Of a stretch of 64,000 bases of DNA, positions 25,187 through 33,787 are shown piece after piece. Positions within the stretch are counted from its first letter, which is position 1; every line of letters starts with the position of its first letter. The notes below the pieces were generated by a model. It worked only from the letters and a program-made list of their open reading frames with translations. It was not told the origin of the DNA and ran no database searches. The stretch covers positions 62,001 through 126,000 of the forward strand of contig CAXATO010000006.1 in assembly GCA_963972255.1 (NCBI GenBank), given 5' to 3'. Both the position numbers and the translations under genes were made by a program. The DNA is from UBA1479 sp002706405 (GTDB lineage Bacteria; Pseudomonadota; Alphaproteobacteria; Rhodospirillales; Casp-alpha2).

Positions 25187-25884
25187 CACCAGGACGCGCG
25201 CTTATCGTCGGCGCCGGTGCGGGGCTTAGTGCCGCCGTCGCTCGGAAGCTTTCGGCGGACGGTTGGCAGGTCTGCCTGAGTGCCCGGAACACGGCAAAGC
25301 TGGACGGCCTGTGCGCCGAGATCGGGGCGACGGCATATGCTTGCGATGCCACCGATCCGGATCAGGTCTCGGCCCTGTTCGCCGACCTCGATAAATCAGG
25401 GGCTGCACCTGCCTTCGTACTGTACAACGCGTCGTGTCGTGCCCCTGGTGCGCTCATCGACCTAGACCCGGGGGAGGTCAGGACGGCCATTGAGATTTCC
25501 GCCTTCGGTGGTTTTCTGGTCGCCCAGCAGGCGGCACAGCGCATGCTGCCGGCGGGGGGCGGCGCGATCTTCTTCACCGGCGCCTCGGCCAGCGTGAAGG
25601 GCTATCCCCGGTCGTCCAGTTTCGCCATGGGCAAATTCGCCCTGCGCGGCTTGGCGCAGAGCCTGGCCCGTGAGTTGCACCCTCAGGGCATCCATATCGC
25701 CCATTTCGTGATCGACGGCGGTATCGCCGCCGACCATCGTGAGGGGCGGCAGAACACGGCCGACCAGCCGGACAAATGGCTGGAGCCCGACGCCATCGCC
25801 GAAACCTACATGGCGATCCTGAAACAGCCCCGTTCGGCCTGGACCTGGGAAGTCGAAATCCGACCCTGGGTCGAGACCTTCTAG
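25183..25884 (+). CDS. SDR-like protein lacking the catalytic Tyr
   Basis: A 233-residue short-chain dehydrogenase fold: GAGAGLS cofactor loop (residues 10-16), YNASC in place of NNAG, and SxSVKGYPRSSSFAMGKFALRG, where the catalytic YxxxK reads F147-AMG-K151. Absence of the Tyr hydroxyl argues against normal dehydrogenase chemistry, although related SDR groups keep this substitution. It shares four bases with the end of the sodium-channel gene, so the two are cotranslated; a redox-sensing link to the channel is only a hypothesis. Confidence 0.8.
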   Translation: MTPGRALIVGAGAGLSAAVARKLSADGWQVCLSARNTAKLDGLCAEIGATAYACDATDPDQVSALFADLDKSGAAPAFVLYNASCRAPGALIDLDPGEVRTAIEISAFGGFLVAQQAAQRMLPAGGGAIFFTGASASVKGYPRSSSFAMGKFALRGLAQSLARELHPQGIHIAHFVIDGGIAADHREGRQNTADQPDKWLEPDAIAETYMAILKQPRSAWTWEVEIRPWVETF

Positions 25885-25893
25885 GACGGCGGG

Positions 25894-27312
25894 ATGGCCG
25901 ACGCCGTCTCCCTGTTCAAGCAGGCCGAATCCGCCTGGCGCGCGGGCAACGGCGCCGAGGCGAAGGCGGCGGCCGAACACGTCCTGGCCGACGACCCGGT
26001 CCATGTCGGCGCCCTGATGATCCTGACCAATCTGTGTTTCGCCGCCGGCGATATCGCGGCGGCGCGGCCGCATCTGCAACGCCTGGCGGCCCTCATGCCC
26101 GGTGACGCGATGATCCTGGGCAACCTGGGGCGCGCCCATTTGGCGGCGGAGGACCTGGGTCCGGCGGCAGAGGCCTTTACGGCGGTTCTGGAGCACGAGC
26201 CCGCCAACGCCCGCGCCCTCGACGGCCTGGGCATCGTGCGGCACCGCGAAGGGGACTACGCGGAAGCAGCGGACCTGCACGGCCGCGCCGTGGCGGCGGA
26301 TCCGGGCTATGCCGCCGGCTGGTGCAATCTGGGCATCGCCTTCACGGACCTCGGCCGCTACGCGGATGGCGAAACGGCCCTCGACCGCGCCCTCGCCATC
26401 GAGCCCGATGACGCCCGCGCCCGATTCAACCGGGCGATCCTTCATCTGATGGCGGGCGAGGTCGCGGCCGGCTGGCCGATGTACGAAGCCCGCCTGGCGT
26501 TTCAGGCCACGGCCACGCCGCAGGGACAGCGCTGGCGGGGGGAGGCTCTCGCGGGCGAGCGGGTGCTGCTGACCCCGGAACAGGGCTTTGGCGACGTCAT
26601 TCAGTTCGCGCGGTTCGCCCACCATGTGCGGGACCGGGGCGGGCTGCCCGTGCTGGCCGTGCCCGGGCCGCTGACCTCTCTCATGGCCGGGCAGGGTTGG
26701 GACCTGGAGGTCGTCGATGCGGCGGCGCCTCCGGCGACCCCGCTGTGGTGCCCCTTGATGAGCCTGGGCGCGGTGCTGGACATCGGCGCAGCCGACATTT
26801 CCGGCGCGCCCTATCTGCATGCTCCATCGGCGGGGAAAGGCGCGGGCGCCGGCCTGCGTGTCGGGCTGGCTTGGTCGGGGAACCCGGCTCACCGCCGCGA
26901 CCGGGCGCGCAGTCTGTGTCTTCGCGACCTGGCACCTGTACTGGCGGTTGCGAACGTGCAGTTCGTCAATCTGCAGGTCGGGGTGCGTTCAGACGACGGA
27001 GAGTTCATCGCCCGGCAGCCTGATCTGTTCGCTGAAACGCCGGTGCTAAACGATTTCGCCGCGACGGCGGCGATCGTGGCCGGGCTCGATCTTGTCATCA
27101 GCGCCGATACAGCGGTCCTGCATCTGGCAGGGGCCTTGGGACGGCCGGCCTGGGGCCTGCTGCCGTTCGTGCCCGACTGGCGTTGGGGGGCAAACGGGGA
27201 AACCACGCTCTGGTACGACAGCCTGCGGCTGTACCGCCAGCCTGCCTTGGGCGATTGGCCGTTCGTCGTCACGCGGGTGGCGGCGGACCTGAGCCGGCTC
27301 GGAAAGGGTTAG
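25894..27312 (+). CDS. TPR protein with glycosyltransferase-9-like C-terminal domain
   Basis: A 472-residue protein. Residues ~1-200 are about five tetratricopeptide repeats (for example AWCNLGIAFTDLGRYADGETALDRALAIEPDDARARFNRA-type units). Residues ~210-470 resemble ADP-heptose:LPS glycosyltransferases, with LLTPEQGFGDVIQFARF, VGLAWSGNPAHRRDRARS and VISADTAVLHLAGALGRPAWGLLPFVPDWRW. It starts nine bases after the SDR stop, so probably is the third gene of the channel operon. Proteins of this plan modify surface structures or flagellin; the acceptor is unknown. Confidence 0.82.
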   Translation: MADAVSLFKQAESAWRAGNGAEAKAAAEHVLADDPVHVGALMILTNLCFAAGDIAAARPHLQRLAALMPGDAMILGNLGRAHLAAEDLGPAAEAFTAVLEHEPANARALDGLGIVRHREGDYAEAADLHGRAVAADPGYAAGWCNLGIAFTDLGRYADGETALDRALAIEPDDARARFNRAILHLMAGEVAAGWPMYEARLAFQATATPQGQRWRGEALAGERVLLTPEQGFGDVIQFARFAHHVRDRGGLPVLAVPGPLTSLMAGQGWDLEVVDAAAPPATPLWCPLMSLGAVLDIGAADISGAPYLHAPSAGKGAGAGLRVGLAWSGNPAHRRDRARSLCLRDLAPVLAVANVQFVNLQVGVRSDDGEFIARQPDLFAETPVLNDFAATAAIVAGLDLVISADTAVLHLAGALGRPAWGLLPFVPDWRWGANGETTLWYDSLRLYRQPALGDWPFVVTRVAADLSRLGKG

Positions 27313-27734
27313 GAAGCGGCCGCCCGCGCCGCGCATTCGGGGCAGCGGCCGGTCATTTCCACGCGCACGTTGTCGACGGCGAAGCCCTGCTCCCGCGCCC
27401 GCCCGGCAAGATGGGTTTCGCAGGATTCCAGGTGAACCTCCAACGTACGTCCGCAATCGGTGCAGATGAGAAAGCCGGTCGCGTGATCGTGGGGACCGTG
27501 ACCGCAATGGACGAAGGCGTTCAGGCTTTCGATGCGGTGGACCAAGCCCTGGTCGATCAACTTGTCGAGTGCCCGATAGATGGTCAGGGGGGCTTTCATC
27601 CCCGCCTTGCGGATGGCGGGCAGGCCCAGGACGTCATAGGCCGTCAACGGCTTGTCCGCGCCTTTCAGCGCCGCCAGTACGGCCTGCTGGTTGCGGGTCA
27701 GGGGCGGGCCGTCGTGATGGGCGTGGTCAGCCAT
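27309..27734 (-). CDS. zur: Zinc uptake regulator Zur (Fur family)
   Basis: A 141-residue Fur-family repressor. The winged helix includes APLTIYRALDKLIDQGLVHRIES; metal-site motifs are HCGHGPHDHATGFLICTDCG and CPEC near the C-terminus (the structural Cys4 zinc site). The N-terminus MADHAHHDG is His-rich. It is the last gene of znuC-znuB-zur, overlapping znuB by eight bases, and so should repress its own operon and znuA when zinc is plentiful. Its stop overlaps that of the TPR gene by four bases (convergent). Confidence 0.9.
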   Translation of the reverse strand: MADHAHHDGPPLTRNQQAVLAALKGADKPLTAYDVLGLPAIRKAGMKAPLTIYRALDKLIDQGLVHRIESLNAFVHCGHGPHDHATGFLICTDCGRTLEVHLESCETHLAGRAREQGFAVDNVRVEMTGRCPECAARAAAS

Positions 27735-28530
27735 GCTCTGCTGCCTTTCCGTGCCAGGGAATCAATCCGATCAGAAACAGAACCAAAGCCGCGACGACGA
27801 TGGTCGGCCCGGCGGGGGTGTCGGCGGCGACCGCAGCACCTAGTCCGCCCGCAACCGCAAGGGCGCCGATGCCCGCCGCCATCACGGCCATCATTTCCGG
27901 CGTGCGGGATAGGCGACGCGCGGCGGCGGCGGGGATGATCAACAGCGCGGTAATCAAAAGAATGCCGACGATCTTCATGGCGATGGCGATGACGCCGGCC
28001 AGCAGCAACATGAAGATCAGCCGCTGGCGCGCCGGGTTCATGCCTTCCGCCGCCGCCACGTCGGGGGCCACCGTGGCGGCCAGAAGCGGCCGCCAGATCC
28101 ACAGCAGCACGGCCAGAATCATGGCCCCGCCGCCCCAGATCAGGATCAGGTCATTGGTGCCGACAGCCAGGATGTCGCCGAACAGATAGCCGAACAGATC
28201 AAGTCGGAGCCCGGTCATGAACCCCATGACCACCAGACCCACGGCCAGGGCCGAATGGGATAGCAGGCCCAGCAAGGTGTCGGTCGCCAGGCCGCCGCGC
28301 CGTTCCAGGGCCAACAAGGCAAGGGCGACCAGCACCGATACGACGAACACGCCGAGCGTCGCGTCGATGTCGAAGGCGATGGCCGCCGCCGCCCCCAGCA
28401 GGGCCGAATGGGCCATGGTGTCGCCGAAATAGGCCATGCGCCGCCACACGACGAAGCAACCCAGAGGGGCGGCCACCAGGGCGACGCCGATGCCGGCCAG
28501 GGCCGCGCGCAGGATGAATTCACTGACCAT
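27727..28530 (-). CDS. znuB: Zinc ABC transporter permease ZnuB
   Basis: A 267-residue ABC-3 family permease with about eight helices. The start MVSEFILRAALAG overlaps znuC by eleven bases. Family motifs include GCFVVWRRMAYFGDTMAHSALLG and the C-terminal LLITALLIIPAAAARRL. It forms the membrane channel for Zn2+ with ZnuC and ZnuA. The adjacent Zur gene and Zur-like site make zinc, rather than manganese, the likely cargo. Confidence 0.93.
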   Translation of the reverse strand: MVSEFILRAALAGIGVALVAAPLGCFVVWRRMAYFGDTMAHSALLGAAAAIAFDIDATLGVFVVSVLVALALLALERRGGLATDTLLGLLSHSALAVGLVVMGFMTGLRLDLFGYLFGDILAVGTNDLILIWGGGAMILAVLLWIWRPLLAATVAPDVAAAEGMNPARQRLIFMLLLAGVIAIAMKIVGILLITALLIIPAAAARRLSRTPEMMAVMAAGIGALAVAGGLGAAVAADTPAGPTIVVAALVLFLIGLIPWHGKAAEHG

Positions 28531-29458
28531 CGGTGGCCCCCGCCGGGTCGATGGGGTCGATGTCGTCGGGGTTATGGCTGCGGCCATAGTGCCCGTGATC
28601 GTGTTCATGCGCGTGATCCAGGCGGCAGACCGCGCCGTCGCCGTGGCTATGGGCGGCCGGGTCGCGGCTTTCCAGGGGAATGACTTCCCCGTCCGGGCCG
28701 TGGGCATGGTCGTGATGGTGCTGGTAGAGGGCCAGGGCCTCGACCGCGCGGGGGCCGAACAGGCGCCGGTACTCGGGGTCGGCGGCGACGGATTGCGGCG
28801 TGCCGGCGCAGCACACATGGTGGTTCAGGCACAGCACTCGGTCCGTTTCCGCCATCACGAAGTGCAGGTCATGGGACACCAGCAGAATGCCGCAGCCCAG
28901 TTCGTCGCGGATGTTGCGGATCAGCTCGTACAGCGCGACCTCGCCCGCGAAGTCGACGCCCTGGACCGGTTCGTCCAGGACCAGAAGGTCGGGGCGGCGC
29001 AGGATTGCGCGGGCCATCAGGGCGCGCTGGAATTCGCCGCCCGACAGGCGCTGCACCGCCGCGTCGGCCAAATGGCCGACCCCGGCGCGGGTCAGGGCAC
29101 GGGAGATGGCGTCGTCGTCCGCCGGCCCGGTCATGGTCATCAGGCGCTTGACGGTGAAGGGCAGGGTGTCGTCGATGGACAGGCGTTGCGGCACGTAGCC
29201 GACGCGCAGGCCGGGCGCACGCTCAATCTGGCCCGCGTCGGGCTGCAGCAGGCCCAGAACAACCTTGGCCGTGGTTGTCTTGCCGCTGCCGTTGGGGCCG
29301 ATCAGGGTCACGATCTCCCCGGGATTGATGGTCAGATCGACGCCCTTTATCAGCCAGTCACCGCTGCGCTGAACACCGATGCCCTTGGCACGGAACAGTA
29401 CGCCGCCCGCTGTGTTGGGGGCGCTATCGCGGCCGATGGCGCGGGCGGTCTGGGGCAT
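28520..29458 (-). CDS. znuC: Zinc ABC transporter ATPase ZnuC with long His-rich tail
   Basis: A 312-residue ATPase: Walker A GPNGSGKTT (residues 54-62), signature RLSGGEFQRALMARAI, Walker B LLVLDEP and H-loop LVSHDLHFVM. The family is about 250 residues; here residues ~245-312 form an added tail with clustered His (QHHHDHAHG, LDHAHEHDHGHYG), a probable zinc buffer or sensor. Start taken at ATG 29458; an in-frame ATG at 29515 would run into the operator region. It heads znuC-znuB-zur and is divergent from znuA. Confidence 0.92.
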   Translation of the reverse strand: MPQTARAIGRDSAPNTAGGVLFRAKGIGVQRSGDWLIKGVDLTINPGEIVTLIGPNGSGKTTTAKVVLGLLQPDAGQIERAPGLRVGYVPQRLSIDDTLPFTVKRLMTMTGPADDDAISRALTRAGVGHLADAAVQRLSGGEFQRALMARAILRRPDLLVLDEPVQGVDFAGEVALYELIRNIRDELGCGILLVSHDLHFVMAETDRVLCLNHHVCCAGTPQSVAADPEYRRLFGPRAVEALALYQHHHDHAHGPDGEVIPLESRDPAAHSHGDGAVCRLDHAHEHDHGHYGRSHNPDDIDPIDPAGATDGQ

Positions 29459-29520
29459 GGTTGTCAGGTTCCTGTTTACTTGCGCGGGCGGGATCGTGTA
29501 AGTCACTGCCGACAATAAAC

Positions 29521-29533
29521 GTTATATCATTAC
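29521..29533. promoter_or_regulatory. Zur-box-like operator between znuC and znuA
   Basis: GTTATATCATTAC matches the core Zur consensus GTTATAWTATAAC at 11 of 13 positions. It lies 63 bases upstream of znuC and 31 bases upstream of znuA, placed to repress both divergent units. Confidence 0.65.
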
Positions 29534-29563
29534 ATTCTTGGACGAAAGGCGGAACATAGCCCA

Positions 29564-30520
29564 ATGAACGCCCCTGTCAATGCCGGCGGCCCCCGTTTGC
29601 GGCCCGCGCTTGCCCTGTTGATCGCGTTGGCTGCCGCGCTTTGTGCGCCGCGCCCCGCCACGGCGGAGGTTCAGGTTACGGCGTCAATCCCGCCGCTGCA
29701 TTCCCTGGTGGCTCAGGTCATGTCAGGCGCCGGGTCGCCGCGCCTGTTGATTCCCGGCGGCACCTCGCCGCACGGCTTCGCCTTGTCCCCGTCGCAGGCG
29801 CGCATGCTGGCCGAGGCCGAGATCGTATTCTGGGTCGGCGGCGGGCTGGAAACAGGACTTGCCAAGCCGATCGGGACTCTGGCCAAGAATGCCCGCGTGG
29901 TCGCCTTGTCGCGCGCGCCGGGCCTGGTGCGTCTTCCCGTTCGTCACCTGGGCGATGAGGGCCACGACCACGGCCACGGCCATGACCATGGGGCCGGTGC
30001 GGACGATCCTCATTACTGGCTTGATCCGGTGAATGCCAAGGCGATGATCGCCGCCATTGCCGAGGCGCTGGTCGCCGCCGATCCGGCCCGGAAAGACCTT
30101 TATGTCCGCAACGCCAGCGCCGCGCGGAACGGTATCGATGCCCTGACCGCCGATTTCCAGGCCCGCCTGGCACCGCTCAAGGACCGGCCCTTCATCGTCT
30201 TTCACGATGCCTATCAATACCTGGAACGGCGCTTCGGGTTGGTCGCCCAGGGGATCCTGGCCATTGATCCGGACCGCCCGGCGGGGGCCCGGCATATCGC
30301 GGATCTGCGTGCACGGATGACACGCCTGAATGTCGTCTGCCTGTTCATGGAACCGCAGTTTCCGTCACGTCTGGCAACGGCGTTGATCGAGGGCACGCAA
30401 GCACGGATCGGTATTCTCGATCCGCTGGGCAGCGACCTCACTCCCGGCCCGGACCTGTATGGCGCCATGATGACGGCCAATCTGCGGGCGTTCGAGGGTT
30501 GTCTGGGCGGAAAGCCCTAA
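29564..30520 (+). CDS. znuA: Periplasmic zinc-binding protein ZnuA
   Basis: A 318-residue ZnuA/TroA-type binding protein with a signal peptide (hydrophobic ALALLIALAAALCAPRPATA). The zinc ligands include His70 (SPHGF) and the His of VFHDAYQYLERRF. A His/Asp-rich loop at residues ~128-150 (DEGHDHGHGHDHGAG) is typical of high-affinity ZnuA. It captures Zn2+ in the periplasm for ZnuBC. It is transcribed divergently from znuC across the Zur-box-like site. Confidence 0.93.
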   Translation: MNAPVNAGGPRLRPALALLIALAAALCAPRPATAEVQVTASIPPLHSLVAQVMSGAGSPRLLIPGGTSPHGFALSPSQARMLAEAEIVFWVGGGLETGLAKPIGTLAKNARVVALSRAPGLVRLPVRHLGDEGHDHGHGHDHGAGADDPHYWLDPVNAKAMIAAIAEALVAADPARKDLYVRNASAARNGIDALTADFQARLAPLKDRPFIVFHDAYQYLERRFGLVAQGILAIDPDRPAGARHIADLRARMTRLNVVCLFMEPQFPSRLATALIEGTQARIGILDPLGSDLTPGPDLYGAMMTANLRAFEGCLGGKP

Positions 30521-30686
30521 CCCGTCATCTCCCTTTTTGGACCGGAATTCGGTTTGGCGCGGCCCTTGCCTGCTCTATGCTTTTCTCTGGCGCCGCTGGC
30601 CCATTCGAAACATCGACAAGGCCGGCACTTTGAACCGACCACCGTGCGGCGGCGTTCTTGGGGGCAGCATGCAAGGGTGAGCTGCC

Positions 30687-32096
30687 ATGCCGTCTGGGTT
30701 TTTGACGCGTGCCGAAGGTTTGTTCCGGTATCTTTCCGCCCTGTTGTTGATCGCGGGCGGACTGTCGCTGTTCGTGCCTGCGGCCGCCGCAGACGAATTC
30801 GCCACCGTTCGCATGCGGCCCCAGGCGATCCCCTTCGTTACGCCCGACAACCAGGTCGAGAAGCGGATCGTGAATTTTTTCATGACCGTGACGAAAAAGT
30901 CCGTGCGTGAGGTCTGTGCCAACCAGGCCGAGATCAAAAGCATTTTCCTGATCAATACCTACAACCGCCAGCTCGCCGATGCGAAATGGCAGTACGACAT
31001 GAAGAACCTGTCGAGCGACCTGTACCGCGCCCTGGAGCCCCTGTTCGGGCGTGAGAAGCTGGTTGCCGTGCATCTGTCCCTCGGCCTTACCGAAGGCAGC
31101 CGTCCGACCAATCAGATTCAAAAGCGCCTGGAACAACTGGAAGACTGCACCACCGTGCGCTCCTTGCCGAGCGACGCGGTCACGGCGCGCTACAGCGACG
31201 CCATGGCGGCGCCCGTACGTTCCCTGGCCACGGACGCGTCGAAGGCCGCGACCCTCGACGCCGCCACGCCTTCCACAGCGGCCACCGAGAAAGACGCCGA
31301 CGCGCCGTTCGAGACGCATCCGCAGATGCGCGAAGCGCCGAAGCCGGAGATCGATCTGACCAAGACCGAAATCAAAGCGTCGCCGCCGGCGGGCAAGCCC
31401 GGCCCGTGCAATTTCGAGTTAACGGACTTGTGGCATCCGGCCTGGGTCGTCCTCGACAACGGAAAATTTCGGATTGCCCGGGCGTTTACCGTCGATTCAG
31501 ATGCGAACGGCAAGGTCGATGACGTGTCCTTCGTGCTCAAGCGCGAGGACGACAGCGAACTAACGACCACCTACCTGAGCCTTCACGGCAACCGGAGTGT
31601 TAAGGAAATTCCGGGACTGACCGTGGTCGATCCATTGATGATCTTCCGGCTATGTCCCGGCACCCATGATTTTGCCATGCCCGGCGCGGTCATGAAGGAA
31701 GCGGTGAAGATCGAACGCCCCGATCTGGCAGCCGAAGTCTTGGCCCGGATCAAGGGCGAGGTCCCGCCGCCCGTCGCCGAACCGGACGCTGTCGATTTTT
31801 GGCGCTGGGTTGCGGCCATCGTCGCCATCACGGCAGTGCTGCTGGCGATTGCCGTGCTGGTCGTATTCTATCTGATGACCCGCAACGACCGCCGGCGCAA
31901 GCGAGATCGCCGCGGCAAGAACCGGCGCAAGCGCGCCCGACGCAAGCGCGACGACGGCCCTAAAGGTGAAGAGCGTCGCAAGGGCGAGGACCGCCGCGCC
32001 GAGGAGGACCGGCGCGAGGAACAATCCCGCCGCAAGACCACCGATCGGCGCGGCACCGTCACCGCCGATGATGACGATGACGATGATGACGACTGA
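30687..32096 (+). CDS. Membrane protein with basic cytoplasmic tail ending in nine Asp
   Basis: A 469-residue protein with AAGGGTGAG before its ATG. A signal/anchor (residues ~12-36, YLSALLLIAGGLSLFVPAAAA) precedes a ~330-residue extracytoplasmic region, then one TM helix (residues ~374-397, WVAAIVAITAVLLAIAVLVVFYLM). The final 72 residues are extremely charged: Arg/Lys-rich (RRRKRDRRGKNRRKRARRKR), then mixed Glu/Arg, then nine consecutive Asp. No domain is recognised. Topology suggests transmembrane signalling or nucleic-acid or envelope tethering, all inference. The end is only seven bases from the convergent SDR. Confidence 0.75.
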   Translation: MPSGFLTRAEGLFRYLSALLLIAGGLSLFVPAAAADEFATVRMRPQAIPFVTPDNQVEKRIVNFFMTVTKKSVREVCANQAEIKSIFLINTYNRQLADAKWQYDMKNLSSDLYRALEPLFGREKLVAVHLSLGLTEGSRPTNQIQKRLEQLEDCTTVRSLPSDAVTARYSDAMAAPVRSLATDASKAATLDAATPSTAATEKDADAPFETHPQMREAPKPEIDLTKTEIKASPPAGKPGPCNFELTDLWHPAWVVLDNGKFRIARAFTVDSDANGKVDDVSFVLKREDDSELTTTYLSLHGNRSVKEIPGLTVVDPLMIFRLCPGTHDFAMPGAVMKEAVKIERPDLAAEVLARIKGEVPPPVAEPDAVDFWRWVAAIVAITAVLLAIAVLVVFYLMTRNDRRRKRDRRGKNRRKRARRKRDDGPKGEERRKGEDRRAEEDRREEQSRRKTTDRRGTVTADDDDDDDDD

Positions 32097-32103
32097 CCGT
32101 TCC

Positions 32104-32898
32104 TTATCCGATTCTTGAAGAGATCCCGCCGTCCACGGGCAGCAACACGCCGGTGATGTACTGCGCTTCGTCCGAGGCCAGGAACAGGGCCGCGTTGGCC
32201 ACGTCCCAGGCCGTGCCCATGCGCCCGTAAAGCGGCACTTGGGCGTCGCGTTCGTCGCGTACGACCTTGCGGTCGACGCCGCGTTCCTGGGCCCGGCGCT
32301 CGATCGCCATGGGCGTGTCGATCAGGCCCGGGATGATGACGTTGGCGCGGATGCCGTGGGGCGCGTTCTCCATGGCCAGCATATGGGTCATGGTGTTGAT
32401 GGCGCCCTTGGACGTCTTGTAGGCGATGGTGCCGCGCGAGCACAGCGACGAGGTCGAGGAAATGTTGATGATCGATCCCGACTTCTTTTCGCGCATCACC
32501 GGCAGGACATGTTTGCAGGTCATGAACATGGCCTTCAGGTTGAGCTCGAACAGTTCGTCCCACATTTCGGCCTCAAGCTCGGTCGTCGGCTTGTCGCCGC
32601 GCGACCGGCCCACGTTGTTGTGCAGGATGTCGATGCGGCCATAGCGTTCGGCGCAGGTCGCGGCGATATTGCGGCAATCATCCTCACGGCGGATGTCGGC
32701 CCGCAGGGTCGATCCCTTGCCGCCGGCATCGGTGATCATCTTGAGGGTATCGGCGGCGCTGGCTTCGTCATAATCGACGATCAGCACGGTGGCCCCTTCC
32801 TGGGCGAAGCGAAGGGCGGTGGCGCGGCCGTTGCCCATGGTCTCGCCGGCCTGCTGTCCGCCACCGACGACGATGGCGATTTTGTCTTTCAGTCTCAT
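32104..32898 (-). CDS. SDR family oxidoreductase
   Basis: A 264-residue classical SDR: VGGGQQAGETMGNG cofactor region (a variant of TGxxxGIG), LHNNVG, STSSL and catalytic YKTSK, ending VLLPVDGGISSRIG. Asp in VDYDEAS hints at NAD preference. It is preceded at 32927-32936 by the palindrome TTGTATACAA, very like the sequence in front of the TAXI operon, so it may be under the same GntR-type control. Substrate unknown. Confidence 0.87.
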   Translation of the reverse strand: MRLKDKIAIVVGGGQQAGETMGNGRATALRFAQEGATVLIVDYDEASAADTLKMITDAGGKGSTLRADIRREDDCRNIAATCAERYGRIDILHNNVGRSRGDKPTTELEAEMWDELFELNLKAMFMTCKHVLPVMREKKSGSIINISSTSSLCSRGTIAYKTSKGAINTMTHMLAMENAPHGIRANVIIPGLIDTPMAIERRAQERGVDRKVVRDERDAQVPLYGRMGTAWDVANAALFLASDEAQYITGVLLPVDGGISSRIG

Positions 32899-32926
32899 GT
32901 GTGGATGCTCCCGAGGGGTGTTCTTT

Positions 32927-32936
32927 TTGTATACAA
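32927..32936. promoter_or_regulatory. GntR-type palindrome TTGTATACAA before an SDR gene
   Basis: A perfect 10-bp palindrome 29 bases upstream of the SDR start at 32898. Sites with a GTATAC core are typical of FCD-type GntR repressors. A nine-of-ten match lies at 51082-51091 beside such a gene. Confidence 0.5.
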
Positions 32937-32956
32937 TATCGGGAGTATAGACGGCC

Positions 32957-33658
32957 TTACGCGGGGTGGTCGATGGCGAAGGTCTTCTTCAAGCCGCGTC
33001 GACCCTCGGGCGTGACGCGGATCACCCGGCTGTCGCGGATGCGTTCAACCCAGCCCAGGTCGAACAGCCGGTCGGACAGGCCTTTGCCCAAGGCGCCCGC
33101 GATGTGGTGGCGCCGTTCGCTCCAATCCAGGCAGGGCCGGCAGAAACAGCGCTTCTGTTGGCTAAGTTGATCCACATCGATTCCGAACTCGGCCAAAATC
33201 TTGCGGCCGACGGGCGTGACGACACCGCCGTCGGCGGCAAGGTCGACGGCCCCCCGGTCGGTCAAGGCATCGGCCAAGGACACCCCCAGCACGCCGGCCA
33301 GATGATCGTAGCAGCTGCGCGCCATGCGCAGATCCCTGTCCATGCGGCTTTCCGGGCGGATGCGGCGCGGCGCATCGACGGCACAGACCACCTGCATGCT
33401 TTCCAGCATGGCGGCCACGGTCGGCGAGGACAGACGGAAATAACGGTGGCGGCCCTGCTTTTCCATGGCCAACAGGCCGGCGCCCTGAAGCTTCGCCAGA
33501 TGGCTGCTCGCGGTCTGCGGCATGATCCCGGCGCACCAGGCAAGTTCGCCCGCCGTCAGCGCCCGGCCGTCGAGCAGCGCCGTCAGCATCTGCGCCCGCG
33601 CCAAATCGCCGACCAGGTTGCCGACTTCCGCCAGGTTCATTGCATTCACCGTCGTCAT
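32957..33658 (-). CDS. ArsR-type winged-helix regulator with C-terminal extension
   Basis: A 233-residue protein starting MTTVNAMNLAEVGNLV. Residues ~1-95 form an ArsR/SmtB winged helix (LTAGELAWCAGIMPQTASSHLAKLQGAGLL, GRHRYFRLS). No typical metal-site ELCVCDL is present. The ~130-residue C-terminal part is a conserved extension found in one ArsR subgroup, here with Cys-containing KRCFCRPCLDWSERRHH, a possible redox or metal sensor. It is divergent from the DMT transporter at 33788, a probable target. Confidence 0.82.
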   Translation of the reverse strand: MTTVNAMNLAEVGNLVGDLARAQMLTALLDGRALTAGELAWCAGIMPQTASSHLAKLQGAGLLAMEKQGRHRYFRLSSPTVAAMLESMQVVCAVDAPRRIRPESRMDRDLRMARSCYDHLAGVLGVSLADALTDRGAVDLAADGGVVTPVGRKILAEFGIDVDQLSQQKRCFCRPCLDWSERRHHIAGALGKGLSDRLFDLGWVERIRDSRVIRVTPEGRRGLKKTFAIDHPA

Positions 33659-33787
33659 AAGGTGATTGTACCCGCGCCCGGCCCCGAACGCACGCCGGCA
33701 CGCTTCGGCGTCGGTCGAAGTGTTCCCGGGCGCTGCCCGCCCCGATCCGTGCCACAGTGCGCCGTCCCGCAACCTGACCGGTGTTCC

